A model generated the notes under the pieces. That model saw only the letters and a list, made by a program, of their open reading frames with translations, ran no database searches and was not told where the DNA came from. Shown in pieces: positions 12,543 to 24,709 of a DNA stretch of 64,000 bases (position 1 is its first letter; every line of letters starts with the position of its first letter). The DNA comes from Tetrahymena thermophila SB210 (taxonomy: Eukaryota; Ciliophora; Oligohymenophorea; Hymenostomatida; Tetrahymenidae): positions 682,001 to 746,000 of the forward strand of contig NW_002476413.1 of NCBI RefSeq assembly GCF_000189635.1, written 5' to 3'. The position numbers were made by a program, and so were the translations under genes.

Positions 12543-14342
12543 ATGAAAGCTCTTAATTTATTAGTTCCTAGAATCTTGATGTAGTCTTCAGCAACTCTTT
12601 TCATGAAGCCTTCTTTCAATATTTCCTTTTTAAAGAAAGGTTTAGAAAAGATGAAAGAAGAATAGGAATAAAAACTAAAGGATCTTTAATAGTAGCAATA
12701 AGCCCAATCATTGTAGTTAAAAGAAAACGAAATCTTATAGTAAAAACAAAGTACATAGTAGGCTTAAAGTGCAGATCCTTATTAAAATGCTTCAAGCGAT
12801 AAAATTTCAGATGAGCTAGCTGAATAAATGAGAGATTAATAGCTTCAAGATGAAATGGAGTTCGAAGAACTTAGCAAGCAACATAAGTTACTACAGGCAA
12901 ATGTTAACAAAGAATGTGATATCCCTTACAGATTATATGGTATGCTTAAAATGCCAAAAACCAAAGCCGCATACATGCCTGAAAGAGTTTTCGCAGAATA
13001 GAGAATTCCCAAGTACATGGTCATTGACCACTTAAAGAAAATTTACTTGGGTACTCTTCATTCTATTGTAGATTTGGATGAAGAATTCTTGAATGAATAC
13101 TTAGAGGCAGGATTTGCTAAAAAGTTGATTGAAAGAATTAAAGAGTTAAAAAATTAAGGATATAAGCTAGAACTTTATCAAGATAATAATGGTATCCGTG
13201 GAGAACCCATCACACAAGGTAATTAAATGTTATGTTATGATGAGTTTGAATGTTTTAAATATGTTTCAAATTAAAAGCTAGTGTTTGAAATTTTATATTT
13301 TATTGTTATTTTTTAGAATTTTCTGAGCGATAATCTTTTACTCATTAAATTTAACATATTTTAATTAAAATTAGAAACTTATTTAGGAGATATGGTTATG
13401 GTTAGAGGATTAAGTATTGACAGAAGTAAGAACTTAAGTTAAAATGATTATCACATGTGGAAGGATATTGATGATATGGGTTTAGTTGTTTACACTCCAA
13501 GATATTTAAGCAACCCTGATGAATTTATAAATCCTGAAAAGAATAAAACTATTTATGACGATTACAAAAAAGTTATCATGAGAGTATTAGTTTATTTAAA
13601 AAATCCCTATAGAATCAGAATTATTCGTCCTGATGGAACTCCAATTGAAGTAATTAACCATTTTAAACTTAGTTTTTTTAGAAAGCAATTATTTTTATTT
13701 TATTTTAGCATACTTTTTTGTTTGATTTTAATAGATAGAATTTTTCTCTCTCTATAAAATATCATAATTATTGTACAATCTTATTAATAAACACCCATTT
13801 TTTTATTATCAAAATTATTTTGAAAATTTATTTTTAAAAATTATAACAAAAAATTTGTAAGATTGGAGGGTTTTAATAAAGAGAATATACAATAAATTGT
13901 ACTAAATTATGTCCATAAATATTGTTATGGTTTTTATAGATTTGTTTTTAAAAGCTTTTTATTTTTGAAAATCATGAATGAATGATTGATTATTCAAGTT
14001 TAAAATTATAGTTTAGAAAACCAAAACATCATTCAATGGTTAATGTTTTTATTAATATAATATAAATAGGTTGATGATAATTTATATACTTGGGAACACA
14101 TCGCTCTATTCGAAACCTAAATGAGGGTACCTCCTTAATTTAAGAGTGATTATAAATTAGAAAACTATATGGAATGGCTTGGTAAATTTAATTTTGGAGT
14201 TTGGAGAATGGCTGATTTGGATAACTGGAATCTTGGTAATCCTTTAATTGTTAAAGACAGTGATAGAGATAAATTCAAAGACGAAGTCTTTAAAGACAGT
14301 AAATACGATCCTGAATATAATATCGATATCAAAAACGTTTGA
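12543..14342 (+). CDS. Probable mitochondrial Tim44/mL45-like domain protein
   Basis: Three exons (12543-13218, 13387-13649, 14070-14342) join to 403 residues, with introns of 168 and 420 nt and exact frame continuity to TGA. The first ~35 residues are basic and hydrophobic without acidic residues until Glu34, like a mitochondrial presequence. A Q/K/E-rich linker follows. The body contains a segment around DEEFLNEYLEAGFAKKLIE and, in exon 3, TWEHIALFETQM with a following W-R-M-A-D-L-DNWN stretch. This order recalls the Tim44/mL45 fold, a domain used in the TIM23 import motor and as a membrane-facing protein of the mitochondrial ribosome large subunit. The family call is tentative and the exact partner cannot be told. 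An unspliced reading runs into intron 2 and gives a false C-terminus. Confidence 0.72.
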
Positions 14343-14902
14343 TTAAAGGACCTTTTTATTTAATATGTATACTGCATGCATTTTTATTCAATAAGGCCAC
14401 ATAATCTCATTCATTAAAATAAAAACGAAAGACTAATTACTAATTTCAATTTTCTCAGTTTATTTATTTATTTACTTTTTATTTCCGTTTCAGTTGTTTT
14501 CTATTTATCTATCTATCTACCTAATTATCTTTAGAAATTTCTACGATTTCTATTATTCGAATCTAAAAATTTTTTATCATAGACATCAAAGATTTTTATT
14601 TTTTTTATTAGAAGAATTGAGCATTTTTATTTTAGAAATTAGAATAAAATGTCCATAAATTATAAAATCTATTACAAAATTGAGCTTTTATTTGTATTTA
14701 TTATTATTATTTATGATGAATAATAGCATTTATTGATTTTTTAAACTTTTAAAATTTTATTGGAATCATATGAAATAAATTTTTAGTTGTAACTCAGTCA
14801 TCCAAGTAGAACTTCAAATAAATGTTCTCCTAATAGAAAAGGATAAAAATTAATATGGATGAAGAGATTTTGGCTCAGTTTTGTTTTTATATTTGATACA
14901 TT
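14343..14902. other. AT-rich spacer
   Basis: This is the 3' flank of the Tim44-like gene, with T-rich runs and short ATCT/ATTT repeats near 14460-14530. No gene or RNA is recognised. Confidence 0.4.
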
Positions 14903-15286
14903 ATGATCAAATATTTAGAAACTTCAAGACGTATCTTAACAATAAATTTGATACAAAAATATTAATTGATTGCCAATCTTTTAGATTTGAAGTTTCTAGA
15001 AATTTTTTAATAAGAATATCCTTTTTTCTCTTAATGCTAATAATTATTATAACAAACTTTTTAAAATGTTCATTTTATGTCTGTCTCCAAATTGTAAATA
15101 AAAGCGAAGTATATGCTTACAAACTTATTCTCCATGAAAATATTTTTTTTAAATTAGAATCGCTAGTTAAAAAAACGAATTTTTTAGTAAGAACTGTTTA
15201 CATATCAGCTACTAAACTAGAGTAAATATAAATTTTAATATCATGAAATGAAATGTATTTCTCTTTTTACGCAAAAAAAATGCTGA
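14903..15286 (+). other. Ambiguous open region, possible small gene or remnant
   Basis: Two overlapping + frames are open here. The frame starting at ATG 14903 runs 127 codons to TGA 15284-15286 and uses TAA/TAG often, as ciliate genes do. The other frame, from about 14863 to 15246, contains no TAA, TAG or TGA for about 120 codons, which is unusual in DNA this AT-rich. It encodes one strong hydrophobic segment (LLMLIIIITNFL) but has no good start. I recognise neither product. One of them may be a real or recently broken gene; I cannot choose. Confidence 0.25.
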
Positions 15287-15953
15287 TAAAGTATATAAAA
15301 ATAATGAAAACCCCTTCAAAGTATACATGAAATTTCAATTTATTTGAGCTGCATAAAGCTACAATGGGATTTTATCTTAAAATGTTTTTTAGATTGAAAA
15401 TAAACAAACATTTTTGATTGTAAATAGAAATATCCTACTTAGAATTTGATTATAACTAAGCTTTTTATATTAGATAAGGATATATCAGAATAACTTGTAT
15501 TACACATTAATTCTAACTTAGCTTGTTTTTATTAAGATAGATTTAGGTCTTTCTTAAAAATAGAAAATTCTTGCTTCTTGCTTTTATGAAATGTCTTATA
15601 AAGTAGATAAAGAGTGGAAATTGATTTGTTTGACATTTACATGCAAGGATAAAAAATATAAAATTTTTATGTCTAAAAAAATATTCATATTTTTATAGTT
15701 ATTTTTGAGTTTTAGAAATTTCTTAAAAATCACTTTCGAAACAAAAATACTTACTTAGGTGAAAAATCGAATAAAGTAAAGCTGCAAAATGCAAAACTCA
15801 ATTTTTAAGCTTAAAAGTCCAAGCTGGTTTAATAAAATCTCTAAGATAATATGAATTAGTGGCTTAAGATGGCTCTAGAAAAATTTTAAGAAATAAATTT
15901 GAACTTTTATTTGATTTTCAGATCTATAAATAGACAGTCAGTTTGAAAGAGTA

Positions 15954-16988
15954 ATGGGAATTTTTTCATTAAAAACAAAGATTGAAATATTCTACACTTA
16001 CATTACAGATGATAGCGTAAAAATTAGGGTAAATTAATAGATTAGATTTTATAATTCAGATAAGATGCACTCCAAGTTAAAATTAAGGATTTGCAAAAGC
16101 TAAATTACTATGTAATTTTACAGGTTAAAAGTGAGTTTTTAAATGGCGAAATTTTGCAGTAACTAAATATGTTTCGGCGAAAAAAAAAAGCAATTATGGA
16201 GATTAATGTGTGGAAGAAGAGTGAATTAGGATAATTATTAATAAATTAGATAAATGAAAAAGTAATAATTGAACAAATATTAAGAATAAACAAACATTGG
16301 TGTATTTGTGAGATAATTCTAAATGAAAGAAAATTTGAGGAAAAGTCGTAGAAAAAGAAAGATAATAATGACGAAAGAAATAATTGGTATAATGATGGTG
16401 AAAAAAGTAATTCAAATTAAGAAAGTGGTTTTTTTGAATTTGAAAATAGTGTTTGGTTGTAAAATAGTAAATTTTTTGGTAAAATAGAAGAGGTTATTAT
16501 TAAAAATGAATTAGAAGTTATTTACTTGCTTTTTTCTTAGTTTACTATTAATAGATCTACTTGTAAGATTATTTTGAAAGTAAATCGTCAGAGATGAGAA
16601 GGTTTAAAATAAATAAACAAATTAAGGAAAACCAAGCCAAGAAGCAGATGAAATAGAAAAACAAAAAACAAATACTAACTTTCTTTATAGATAGAAATTT
16701 CTATTTAGATCTTGCAAACAAATAAACATAGTATCAAAATAACCTAGGATAGATACTTGCAAAATTTAATTGATCAGGAGTAAATTAGTTTATTTGACTT
16801 TAAAGAGTTTTGATCGAAGGGCTTAGAATTTTCTACCTCAACTTGGTAAGAAAATAAAGGACAAAAAATTTTAGGAGATGCCAAAAATTAGCTATGTTAA
16901 ATATCATCAGCTCAAACACCAAATGATAACTAAAACAGCAAACAATTTCAAGTTAGTTAATTAATACGCAAATTTCAAAATTGTCTGA
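15954..16988 (+). other. TGA-poor, protein-like region, possibly a decayed gene
   Basis: Between 15954 and 16988 long + frames overlap. One frame runs from about 16007 to TGA 16595-16597 and has a mixed, charged, tryptophan-containing composition. A second frame from about 16575 to TGA 16986-16988 continues in the same style with clusters of K, Q and R. A candidate GT...AG intron of about 52 nt near 16580-16632 could separate exons, but the frames do not join convincingly. No domain is recognised. This may be a pseudogene with frameshifts or a multi-exon gene whose structure I could not solve. Confidence 0.3.
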
Positions 16989-18261
16989 TGAGAGAATGTC
17001 ATTCTTTCAATAATTTGTATTTTTTTTGGGGGCTGCTTTCAAATATTATTTAAGAAGTTTCGTAAAACATAAATTTGCATTTCCCACTAATTTTTTGATT
17101 GTTTGTTTGTTTGATCAAATTTTCAATGCTTTGATTAATTTATTTATATATCAATCTAAATAACAATATCAAATCAAATAACCTAAATTATTTCTAAGAT
17201 CTTGCTTAATTCATATTTCAATCATTTAGATTCTTGAAATCAAATCTATTTGCAAATTTTGATAATGCTTTGCCTCTTATTTATTTTTACTCCTAACAAA
17301 AGCTTAAGAAAAATCACACAATTAACAATTATTAATTAATTAATTAATTCATCCTTCCTTCCTTCCTGTTTCTTTCTAAATTCTTAGGCTGAGGGTGCTT
17401 CAGTCAAAAAAAAAGCTAAGCGAATTGATATAAATTAGAAAGAAAAAATAATTAATAAATTAATAAATAAAAAAATTAAATCAAGGATTACAAATAAAGT
17501 CTTTCATCTTCATCAAGAAGATTTACTCATATCACTTTACAATTTTTTCTCCATCTGGATTAATCAACAAAATCACAATATTAGAAGAATAAAATTTCAT
17601 CTAAATTAATCAAAACAAAAGAGTTCATATTTCTAAACAGTGTTTTCAAGCTAAAAAATAAGCTTAGACTGACAGACGATTAAAAAATATAAATTCTGAA
17701 GGGCTTTTCTCCATCTTCTCCTAAGTAGAAATTAAGAAAAAGCAATATCGAAATATATATATATATATAATATTGATATTTGTATTGATAATTGTTTCTT
17801 TGAAAATAGAAAAAAGAATAAACAAAAAATAATTCATAGATTAATTATTTGATTAATTTCACCAACTTAAGTAGCAAGTAATAATAATAGCATAGAACGC
17901 AATTAAACAAGAAGAAATTAGTAAGCCAATCTTTTATAAATAATAAAAAAAAATATAATTTATTGCTAAAAAACATAAAAAGTAAACAAATCCTTCCAAA
18001 ATTTAAAATTCTAGACAACCCCAAATTCTTTCTTGAATAAACTACCCCCCATCTTTCCTTTTATTAGCAAGTATTAGGTGTATTAGATTACAAAAGCCTT
18101 TAATCACTGACTCAAAAAAAACATTAGAAAGACATTTAAAAAAGAAAATATTTGTTTTGTTATAGCAAACATTAAAATATTTAAAATAAAGAATACTCTA
18201 ACTAAAAAATCAATCAAGTTTATAAATATAAATCTAAATTTAATACTGAATCTAACATAAA
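16989..18261. other. AT-rich spacer upstream of the ERI1-like gene
   Basis: The stretch contains simple-sequence DNA, including a TTAA/CCTT-rich tract near 17330-17370 and an AT run near 17755-17770. No gene is supported. The last ~200 nt would hold the ERI1-like promoter and leader. Confidence 0.4.
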
Positions 18262-19941
18262 ATGCATCAACACATTCTTCCCATGTTCTTGATGCCTGAC
18301 ATGCCTATGTTCTGCGTCAGAAATTGTGGCTGTCGTCATCCTGATCGTGCTCATTGCTTCTCATGCCACAAAACAAGTGAAAAATATAAGATTAAGCACA
18401 AGGATGACATGTGCTGTGAAAGCGAAGTTTCTCTCGAATACCTTTTTGTAATCGATTTTGAATGCACTTGCGATGAAGAAAAGCGTCTTAAAATACAAGA
18501 AATCATTGAATTTCCTATTGTTGTTATCGACCTTCGTAAAAAGGAAATCATAGATCGTTTCCATTCATTTGTTCGTCCTACTCAGTACCCTATTCTAACT
18601 CCTTTCTGCACTAAGCTTACTGGAATCACACAAGAATAAGTTGACTCAGCTCCTACTCTCCCTGAAGTATTGAAAGAAGTCGATCGCTTCTTGGAAAAGT
18701 ACATCAAGGATGGATTACAAAAAGTTTCAGTCTTAAACGACTGCGACTCTGATATTCGTAATTTCCTTCGTAAAGAAACCACATTCAAAGGTATTCCAGT
18801 CAAACCTGTTTTTAAAGAATTCATCGATCTTCGTCGTATATTTCCTGTTAAGATATCAGAAAAACCTACAAACATCGACCACATGCTTTCTTGTGTGGGG
18901 TTAACCTTTGAAGGAGTGAAACATTGTGGTTTAGATGATGCAACAAATATTGCCAGAGTTGCTTTAGAAATTGCTAAAAGAGATTACATCTACACTGAAC
19001 ATCTTAAGGAACACATGTATCCCTATGATAACCCTCACTACTATGAGCATTTGGTAATCATAGCAACCTAACCTAAAATGAAAAATAACGTAGAAATTGC
19101 TATGATAGCCCATGATTTAAGAAAGGGAAAGACTCTTTGGAATAATCTAGGAAATAAGAGTGTCAAGAAATAAGAAATGAAAAAGGAGCTCTTCGAATTC
19201 TTAGATAAAGTTGGAATTGACATCAATAACTCTATTTTGTGTGTTCAAGGTAAGCTTGAAAACGAAGTTCGTGCATTCTTCCAAACTTCTGAAAATCAAC
19301 CAATGAAGAATGAAGGTAACACTAACTTGTTTATGAGTGGAAACTTAACAGATAGTACATCTTCTACTTGTTCTTCTTCTTCATCATCACCTTCTTAATA
19401 ATGTTAAAGCACTTCTACAAATTGCCTCACAAGCTCTAACATCTCCTCCATAAACAACTCTGCATCTTCTAACTAGCAACAGCCCCAATCACCATACTAA
19501 TCATCTTCATTTAACAATTTCTTTACTACCTACTTCTCCCTTAACAAAATAAGCAAAATTGCAGGCATACCACTCGCTGGAAATTAATTCATTTAACACC
19601 CTACCTACTCATAAAGATACTAGCGCAACAGAAATGTGTACTAGCCTTACCCATTCTAAATGAATGGATAATACTATCCAATTGACTAGTCATTCATGAG
19701 TGGATGCAATAATCCATTTTAAACTTAATTTGCAAAAAACTAATAAAATTTTGCAGATTTAAATTAAGCAAACAATGAAAACTTGACTAAATGGTGGAAT
19801 GGTATTAAAGATACTACCTCCCCTGTTACTAGAATTACTACCATGTGTAACACAGTAGAGACAGCTCTTCAAAATGGTTTTATCTTCACCAAGGACTTCG
19901 CCTCCACAATCCAATTCAAGAGAGCCTTATCTAAAATGTGA
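18262..19941 (+). CDS. ERI1-like 3'-5' exoribonuclease (DEDDh family)
   Basis: A single exon of 559 residues ends at TGA 19939-19941. The DEDDh signatures are in order: FVIDFECTC (Asp65, Glu67) for Exo I, NDCDSD around Asp162 for Exo II, and HCGLDDATNIA (His221, Asp226) for Exo III. This arrangement and the HxGLDD form are those of the ERI1/THEX1 group, which trims the 3' ends of histone mRNA, 5.8S rRNA and small RNAs. The usual Exo II Trp (GDWD) is Cys here. The N-terminus has a cluster of Cys/His (CVRNCGCRHP...HCFSCH, residues 18-36), plausibly zinc-binding, in place of a SAP domain. From about residue 365 the tail is Ser/Gln/Asn-rich low complexity. In a ciliate a role in small-RNA or rRNA turnover is likely but inferred. 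Confidence 0.9.
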
Positions 19942-21721
19942 GAGAGAGATTTTGCACTCGCAGATTTAAAAACACTCACTTAGAAAACAAACTAAGAATT
20001 ATGCCTAAAAAATGTTTCAATCAATAACCATTCTATATATAATAAAACTTTATAACTAATCACTACCCTCTTTAACCACACCATATACATATATATTTTG
20101 ACCCAACCTATATATAATCTACTTATTTTAAGAATGTTTTGTATTTATTTTATTAAGCAACTAATTCCTCTCACCACTTACCCAATCTCAAAACTGAGGG
20201 GGAAAAAATAGTAAGAAGACAGACAAATTACAAAAAAAAGCTTGAAATCTCACTCAATATATTTGGATTAAAATCCAAATCAAATCGAGATAAATTGTTG
20301 AACAAAAATTATAAAGTTAAATATCTGATTTAACTACAATATTAAAAAATAAACGTATTATATAAATTTAGCATGTATTATATTTTTATATTAAGATTTT
20401 TCCTTTTTATAATATTCAAATACTTCTTTAGTGTTTTCTCCTTTCTTTTTGTGCCAATAATTTATTAAAATCTATCAATCAATCAATCAATCTTCTTTGA
20501 TTTGAAAAAATTAAGAAAAAACAAAATTTAATTGCAAGCATAAAAAGGTTCTTTTTTGAATACTTTCTGAATTTATTATTTGTTCCTCTTATCTTATTTC
20601 TAACTTTACTTATCTCCCTGATTATCGTTCTTTTGCTTTTTCTTCTACATTCATTCATACAAACATACATATTTATTTTGGTGATAACATTTTTCTAGCA
20701 CACTTTTTCCTTTTCTCTCAGAAGCAATCAAACAAAATTTTTAAATATTCGCTGATTTTGACAAGCCTTAATCGAAAAAATTTTAAATTAATCTTGCGTA
20801 ATATTTAGAAACCATTTCTAAAGTAAGCAAAATAGCACAAATTTTAGTTATATTTAAACTTAAAAATCTACTCTAAAATCATAAAAAAATTACATTATTT
20901 TTGATTATTTTATTTTAACGCTAAATAATGTCTTAAATCAAAGTATTTTTTAACAATAATTTGTTAGATTACTTCTCTTTTTCACTCAATCTTTGAAGAA
21001 AAAAAAACTCATTTTTCAAATTTTGTATTGTAAATCAAAAAATTCTTTTCTAATCTTAAAAAAAGGGAAGCTTAATCTGATTTTTCTTATTTTTTTCCCT
21101 CTATTTTTCAAAGCAAATTTAACTATATAGTGAAATAAAAATATTGACCAAACATTACTACAACTAATTTAAAATCATTCGTTTCAATTTTATTTATCAA
21201 TTATTCTCCTCCACAGATAAATAAAATACAAATAAATGCATGCACTTGTTTAATAACTTTATTAATAAGCATTATTTTTAAGTAAAAGAAATTAGATTAT
21301 TTATTTTGTTTCACTAAAATAAAAATTTCATCAAAATAAATATTTTATTTTTTGTACTTTTATTCATTTTTCATTTTAATGATTGAAATATATTTTAAAA
21401 TTTTTTCAATTTTAAACATAAAAATAATTAATTAATTAATTTTTTTTAATTTTTAGTGTAATTTTATTTTTGTTTGAGACATAAAATGTTATCACAAAAT
21501 AAATTATTTTATTTCATTTAAAATTTTTAGATAAGTAATTAATTTTAAATAAATAAAAGCCAAGATGAAATTTATTAATGAATATTTTGTTTATTTAAAT
21601 AAATATTTGTTAGTATCCAAAATATGCTTATTTATTTGTGCGTTTTTATCAGACAAAAATTAAATATTATATCCTTATTAAACAACTATTTCATTAAATA
21701 GAAGACTTAACTATTTAGAGG
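19942..21721. other. AT-rich spacer
   Basis: This is the 3' flank of the ERI1-like gene and 5' flank of the UBR-box gene. A short CAAT tetranucleotide run lies near 20475-20493. No gene or RNA is recognised. Confidence 0.4.
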
Positions 21722-24709
21722 ATGAATAAAATTTAAAAAATAGGGTTATTTTCTTTGGGAGGAATGGCAGTTTTAGCAGGGACTTATCTCTATTTTTAAA
21801 ATAAAATGCCATTACATGAAAGGTATCAAAGATTATTGAAGTCATTTGAGGAGGAATACTTTAATTGTTAGAACTTCAAATTAACTTCTATGAAATTAAA
21901 ATTCGATAAGTTGTTTAGTTTAGCAATTTAAATAGATAATCCAAATGGTAGCTAAGATATTAAGAAATTTTTATCCAATAAGCATCAAAATTCCAAATAA
22001 AATTCATGCAATAAGGTTTTAAGTAGAGGATCTACTTATTATCAGTGTCATGAATGCTCCCCTTTAATTGTTTAATTGAAAAAAGAAAAAAAAGAAATCC
22101 AAAACGGATAAATCTATTTATCGATTTGTGAAGATTGTTTTGAAGTTTAAAAACATAAAGGACATCATGTTTAGAAATTTCAAGTTTAAAATACTGAAAT
22201 TTTGTATTGCTATTGCGGAGATCATAATATTTGCAATCAAAATAGCTTTTGTTAAAATCACACTGGCTACAATCATGATTAATTCAAATATGTTTAATAA
22301 GAGACTTAGCACTTTTATGAGGGAATCTAGAGATTTTTCTTGGAATAATTTCATATTGTGTTTGATAAGTTAAGTGATTTAATTCTTTCTGAAGAGGTTC
22401 AAAAAACAAACTAAGAAGATTAGTATGACAAAGTGATAAGTAGAGTTAATTTCTTGCTTGAGAATATTCTCCTGAAAATCAATGAAATCATAGAAGTAAT
22501 TCCAAATAGTATTTGCTTCTTTCCTAAATTGTTGAAGCAATCTCTACTAAAACCAATATCTTTAGATATCTAAGAAAAAAACAATTTATCTTCTAATTGG
22601 GAAAGATAATTTAACGAAAACAAAAAGGTTAATGCCCATATTTCAATATATGAGTATATTCTTCTATTTTACGAACACTTAACATAAGAAAATGACATAC
22701 TTTTAGGAAAATTGTTTGGAATACTTCTAAAAGTAGATGATGATTTCTGTCTTTAAGCAAATAAAGGCTTTTTTAAATACATAGAATTTACAATTAGAAT
22801 TGTCTCTAATGATTAATAAAATGGAATAAATTTAGTTTTACCTTCGTTCACTGATTATTTAGCAAAATATATTTGTTTACAGAGAGTATTTAATGATTTA
22901 ATTGATAATTTAGGTATTAAAATACTCATTCCAATTTCTGTCTTTACACATTTTATGTAAAATATTGGAAATAAAAATAGAAGTGAATTTTCTAAAATTA
23001 TTCTGTAATTTACTCAAATTTGCCTTGAAATGTTTCGGTTTTAAAATTAGATTATAAATTTATTAAAAAGATTCCCTGATTAATCCATAGAATCTTTATA
23101 TTTATTATCATATACTATGTTTACAGTAAATTCTATACTTTTGCCTAACGAGATGGAATAATATAAATAAGAAAACCAAAAGTACATTTTGGCTAATATT
23201 TTGAGCACTCTTTTTTTCAAACAGCTAGAAAAGTAATTAGTTTCTTCTTTTGAAAATGTGTACAAATCTCTTCTTTTAAATGACGATATTGATTTATCAA
23301 ATTAAACGACATCAATTATTATTAAAACTTATAAGAAATACACTAAAAAAGCCATTGAGTTTATTGATTTTATAAGCAATAAAGGAGTTCTATTCAAATC
23401 ATTTTCTATGTCTTTTGTCACTCATCTTCCTCTGATGATCGCCCTTTCAGAAAGGAAAGTGCTGGATTAAAATGTTTTGGAATGTTTTTTCATAAAATTT
23501 TTTAATTTTGGAAATAATTTGAGTTAAACTGAAAGAGATCTAACTATGAAAAAAACATTTAGGGATCTTTTTGTAGTGATGGATAAAAGCTTTATTATGC
23601 ATTCAAAGCCTTATTTAAAATAATAAATGTACTTTTATATTTCTTAATTAGAATAATATAATTTGGAATAAGCAAATGATGTAAAATCTACTTTAGGATT
23701 CGTTGAAGAATTTTTATATTCTCCTGAATACAGAGTTTACGACTTTTATATGCTTACTTACTCTCTTTTATTACTATCAGATAAGCGCTCTATTTTAGAT
23801 TAATAAGTTAATTGCTTCAATCTTTAATTTTCCTAATTTGAAAATTTTAAAAATTAAATTTCAAATGCCATTACTATTTTTGCAAGTCAAGACTGTACAG
23901 ATTTTGTACTTTAGTTGATCCTTGATGGAAGTGTAATAATTAATGTATTCTAAAATGTTTATGAAGACTATTTTAACTTAAAAGAAAATAAGGACTATTA
24001 ATATGAATAGAATATAAAAGAAGTAATAGTAACTGGAATATAAGAAATACAACAAAATAAAGTATTTTTGAAAGAAATTTTACAAAATATTTAAAAAACT
24101 TTATCAAGTAATAATAATCTTGCTAGTTATATTTCATAAGTGTGTGAAAAAGATTAAGCTTTAACTATAGATTAAGATAATTGTTAGCTGGTTCTCTTAC
24201 CTTGTTTTTATGACAAAATATTTGCTAGGCATATATTAAGAAGGAATAGAAGCTAAATAGATAGAGTTATAACAATTTAAATAGATAAAATTAAAAATTC
24301 TGTCAGTGAATTTTGCTCTGTAGGCTGCCATTTCTCTATGGATGGCTTATATACCTACTAAAAATAACTATGCAAGAAAGTATATTTAGATTTAGAATAC
24401 CAAAAAAAATTAATAGATTATCATCTAATAAAATAAGTAGTCACATTTCCAACTGCTATTCTATATAAACATGTATATGTCATTCTTAATATGTTTTGCA
24501 AAGAATAATAGAATTTAGCTAATTTTTCTGAAGAAGAAATAGAGAGAATTCATTTAATTATAAATTTATTTAAAGATAAGTAAATCTATTAGGTATATAA
24601 TTAAAAATAATTAACTGATTATTTAGAACAAAACAAACCTTCTGACCTTCAAAGAACATATACCTTTATTACTACTTAGTTTAAAGCCTATTTAATCAAT
24701 AAAAGTTGA
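21722..24709 (+). CDS. UBR-box zinc-finger protein with N-terminal membrane anchor
   Basis: One exon encodes 995 residues, starting at the first ATG and ending at TGA 24707-24709. Residues ~95-180 form a UBR box: C-N-K-V-L-S-R-G, then C109/C112, C136-C139, H145...H148/H149, YCYCGD (C163, C165) and FC-N-H at C177 and H180. This fold binds N-terminal degrons in N-recognin ubiquitin ligases. The rest is helical with a Cys-containing segment near the C-terminus; I see no clear RING, and the length is about half that of UBR1. Residues ~7-25 (IGLFSLGGMAVLAGTYLYF) are a hydrophobic stretch typical of a signal anchor, unexpected for a cytosolic N-recognin. It may be a membrane-tethered UBR protein. 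The substrate and catalytic partner are unknown. Confidence 0.85.

Noticed and set aside
13455-13757. 100-codon + frame as a separate gene
   Set aside because: Its first half is exon 2 of the Tim44-like gene and the second half is intron; a GT at 13650 and an AG at 14068-14069 join exon 2 to exon 3 in frame.
16203-16415. 70-codon minus-strand His/Phe-rich frame
   Set aside because: Its composition is that of a reverse-complement shadow of an Asn/Glu/Lys-rich + frame.
22118-22373. Frames on both strands inside the UBR-box gene
   Set aside because: They lie in other frames of a 995-codon gene whose cysteine/histidine pattern is conserved.
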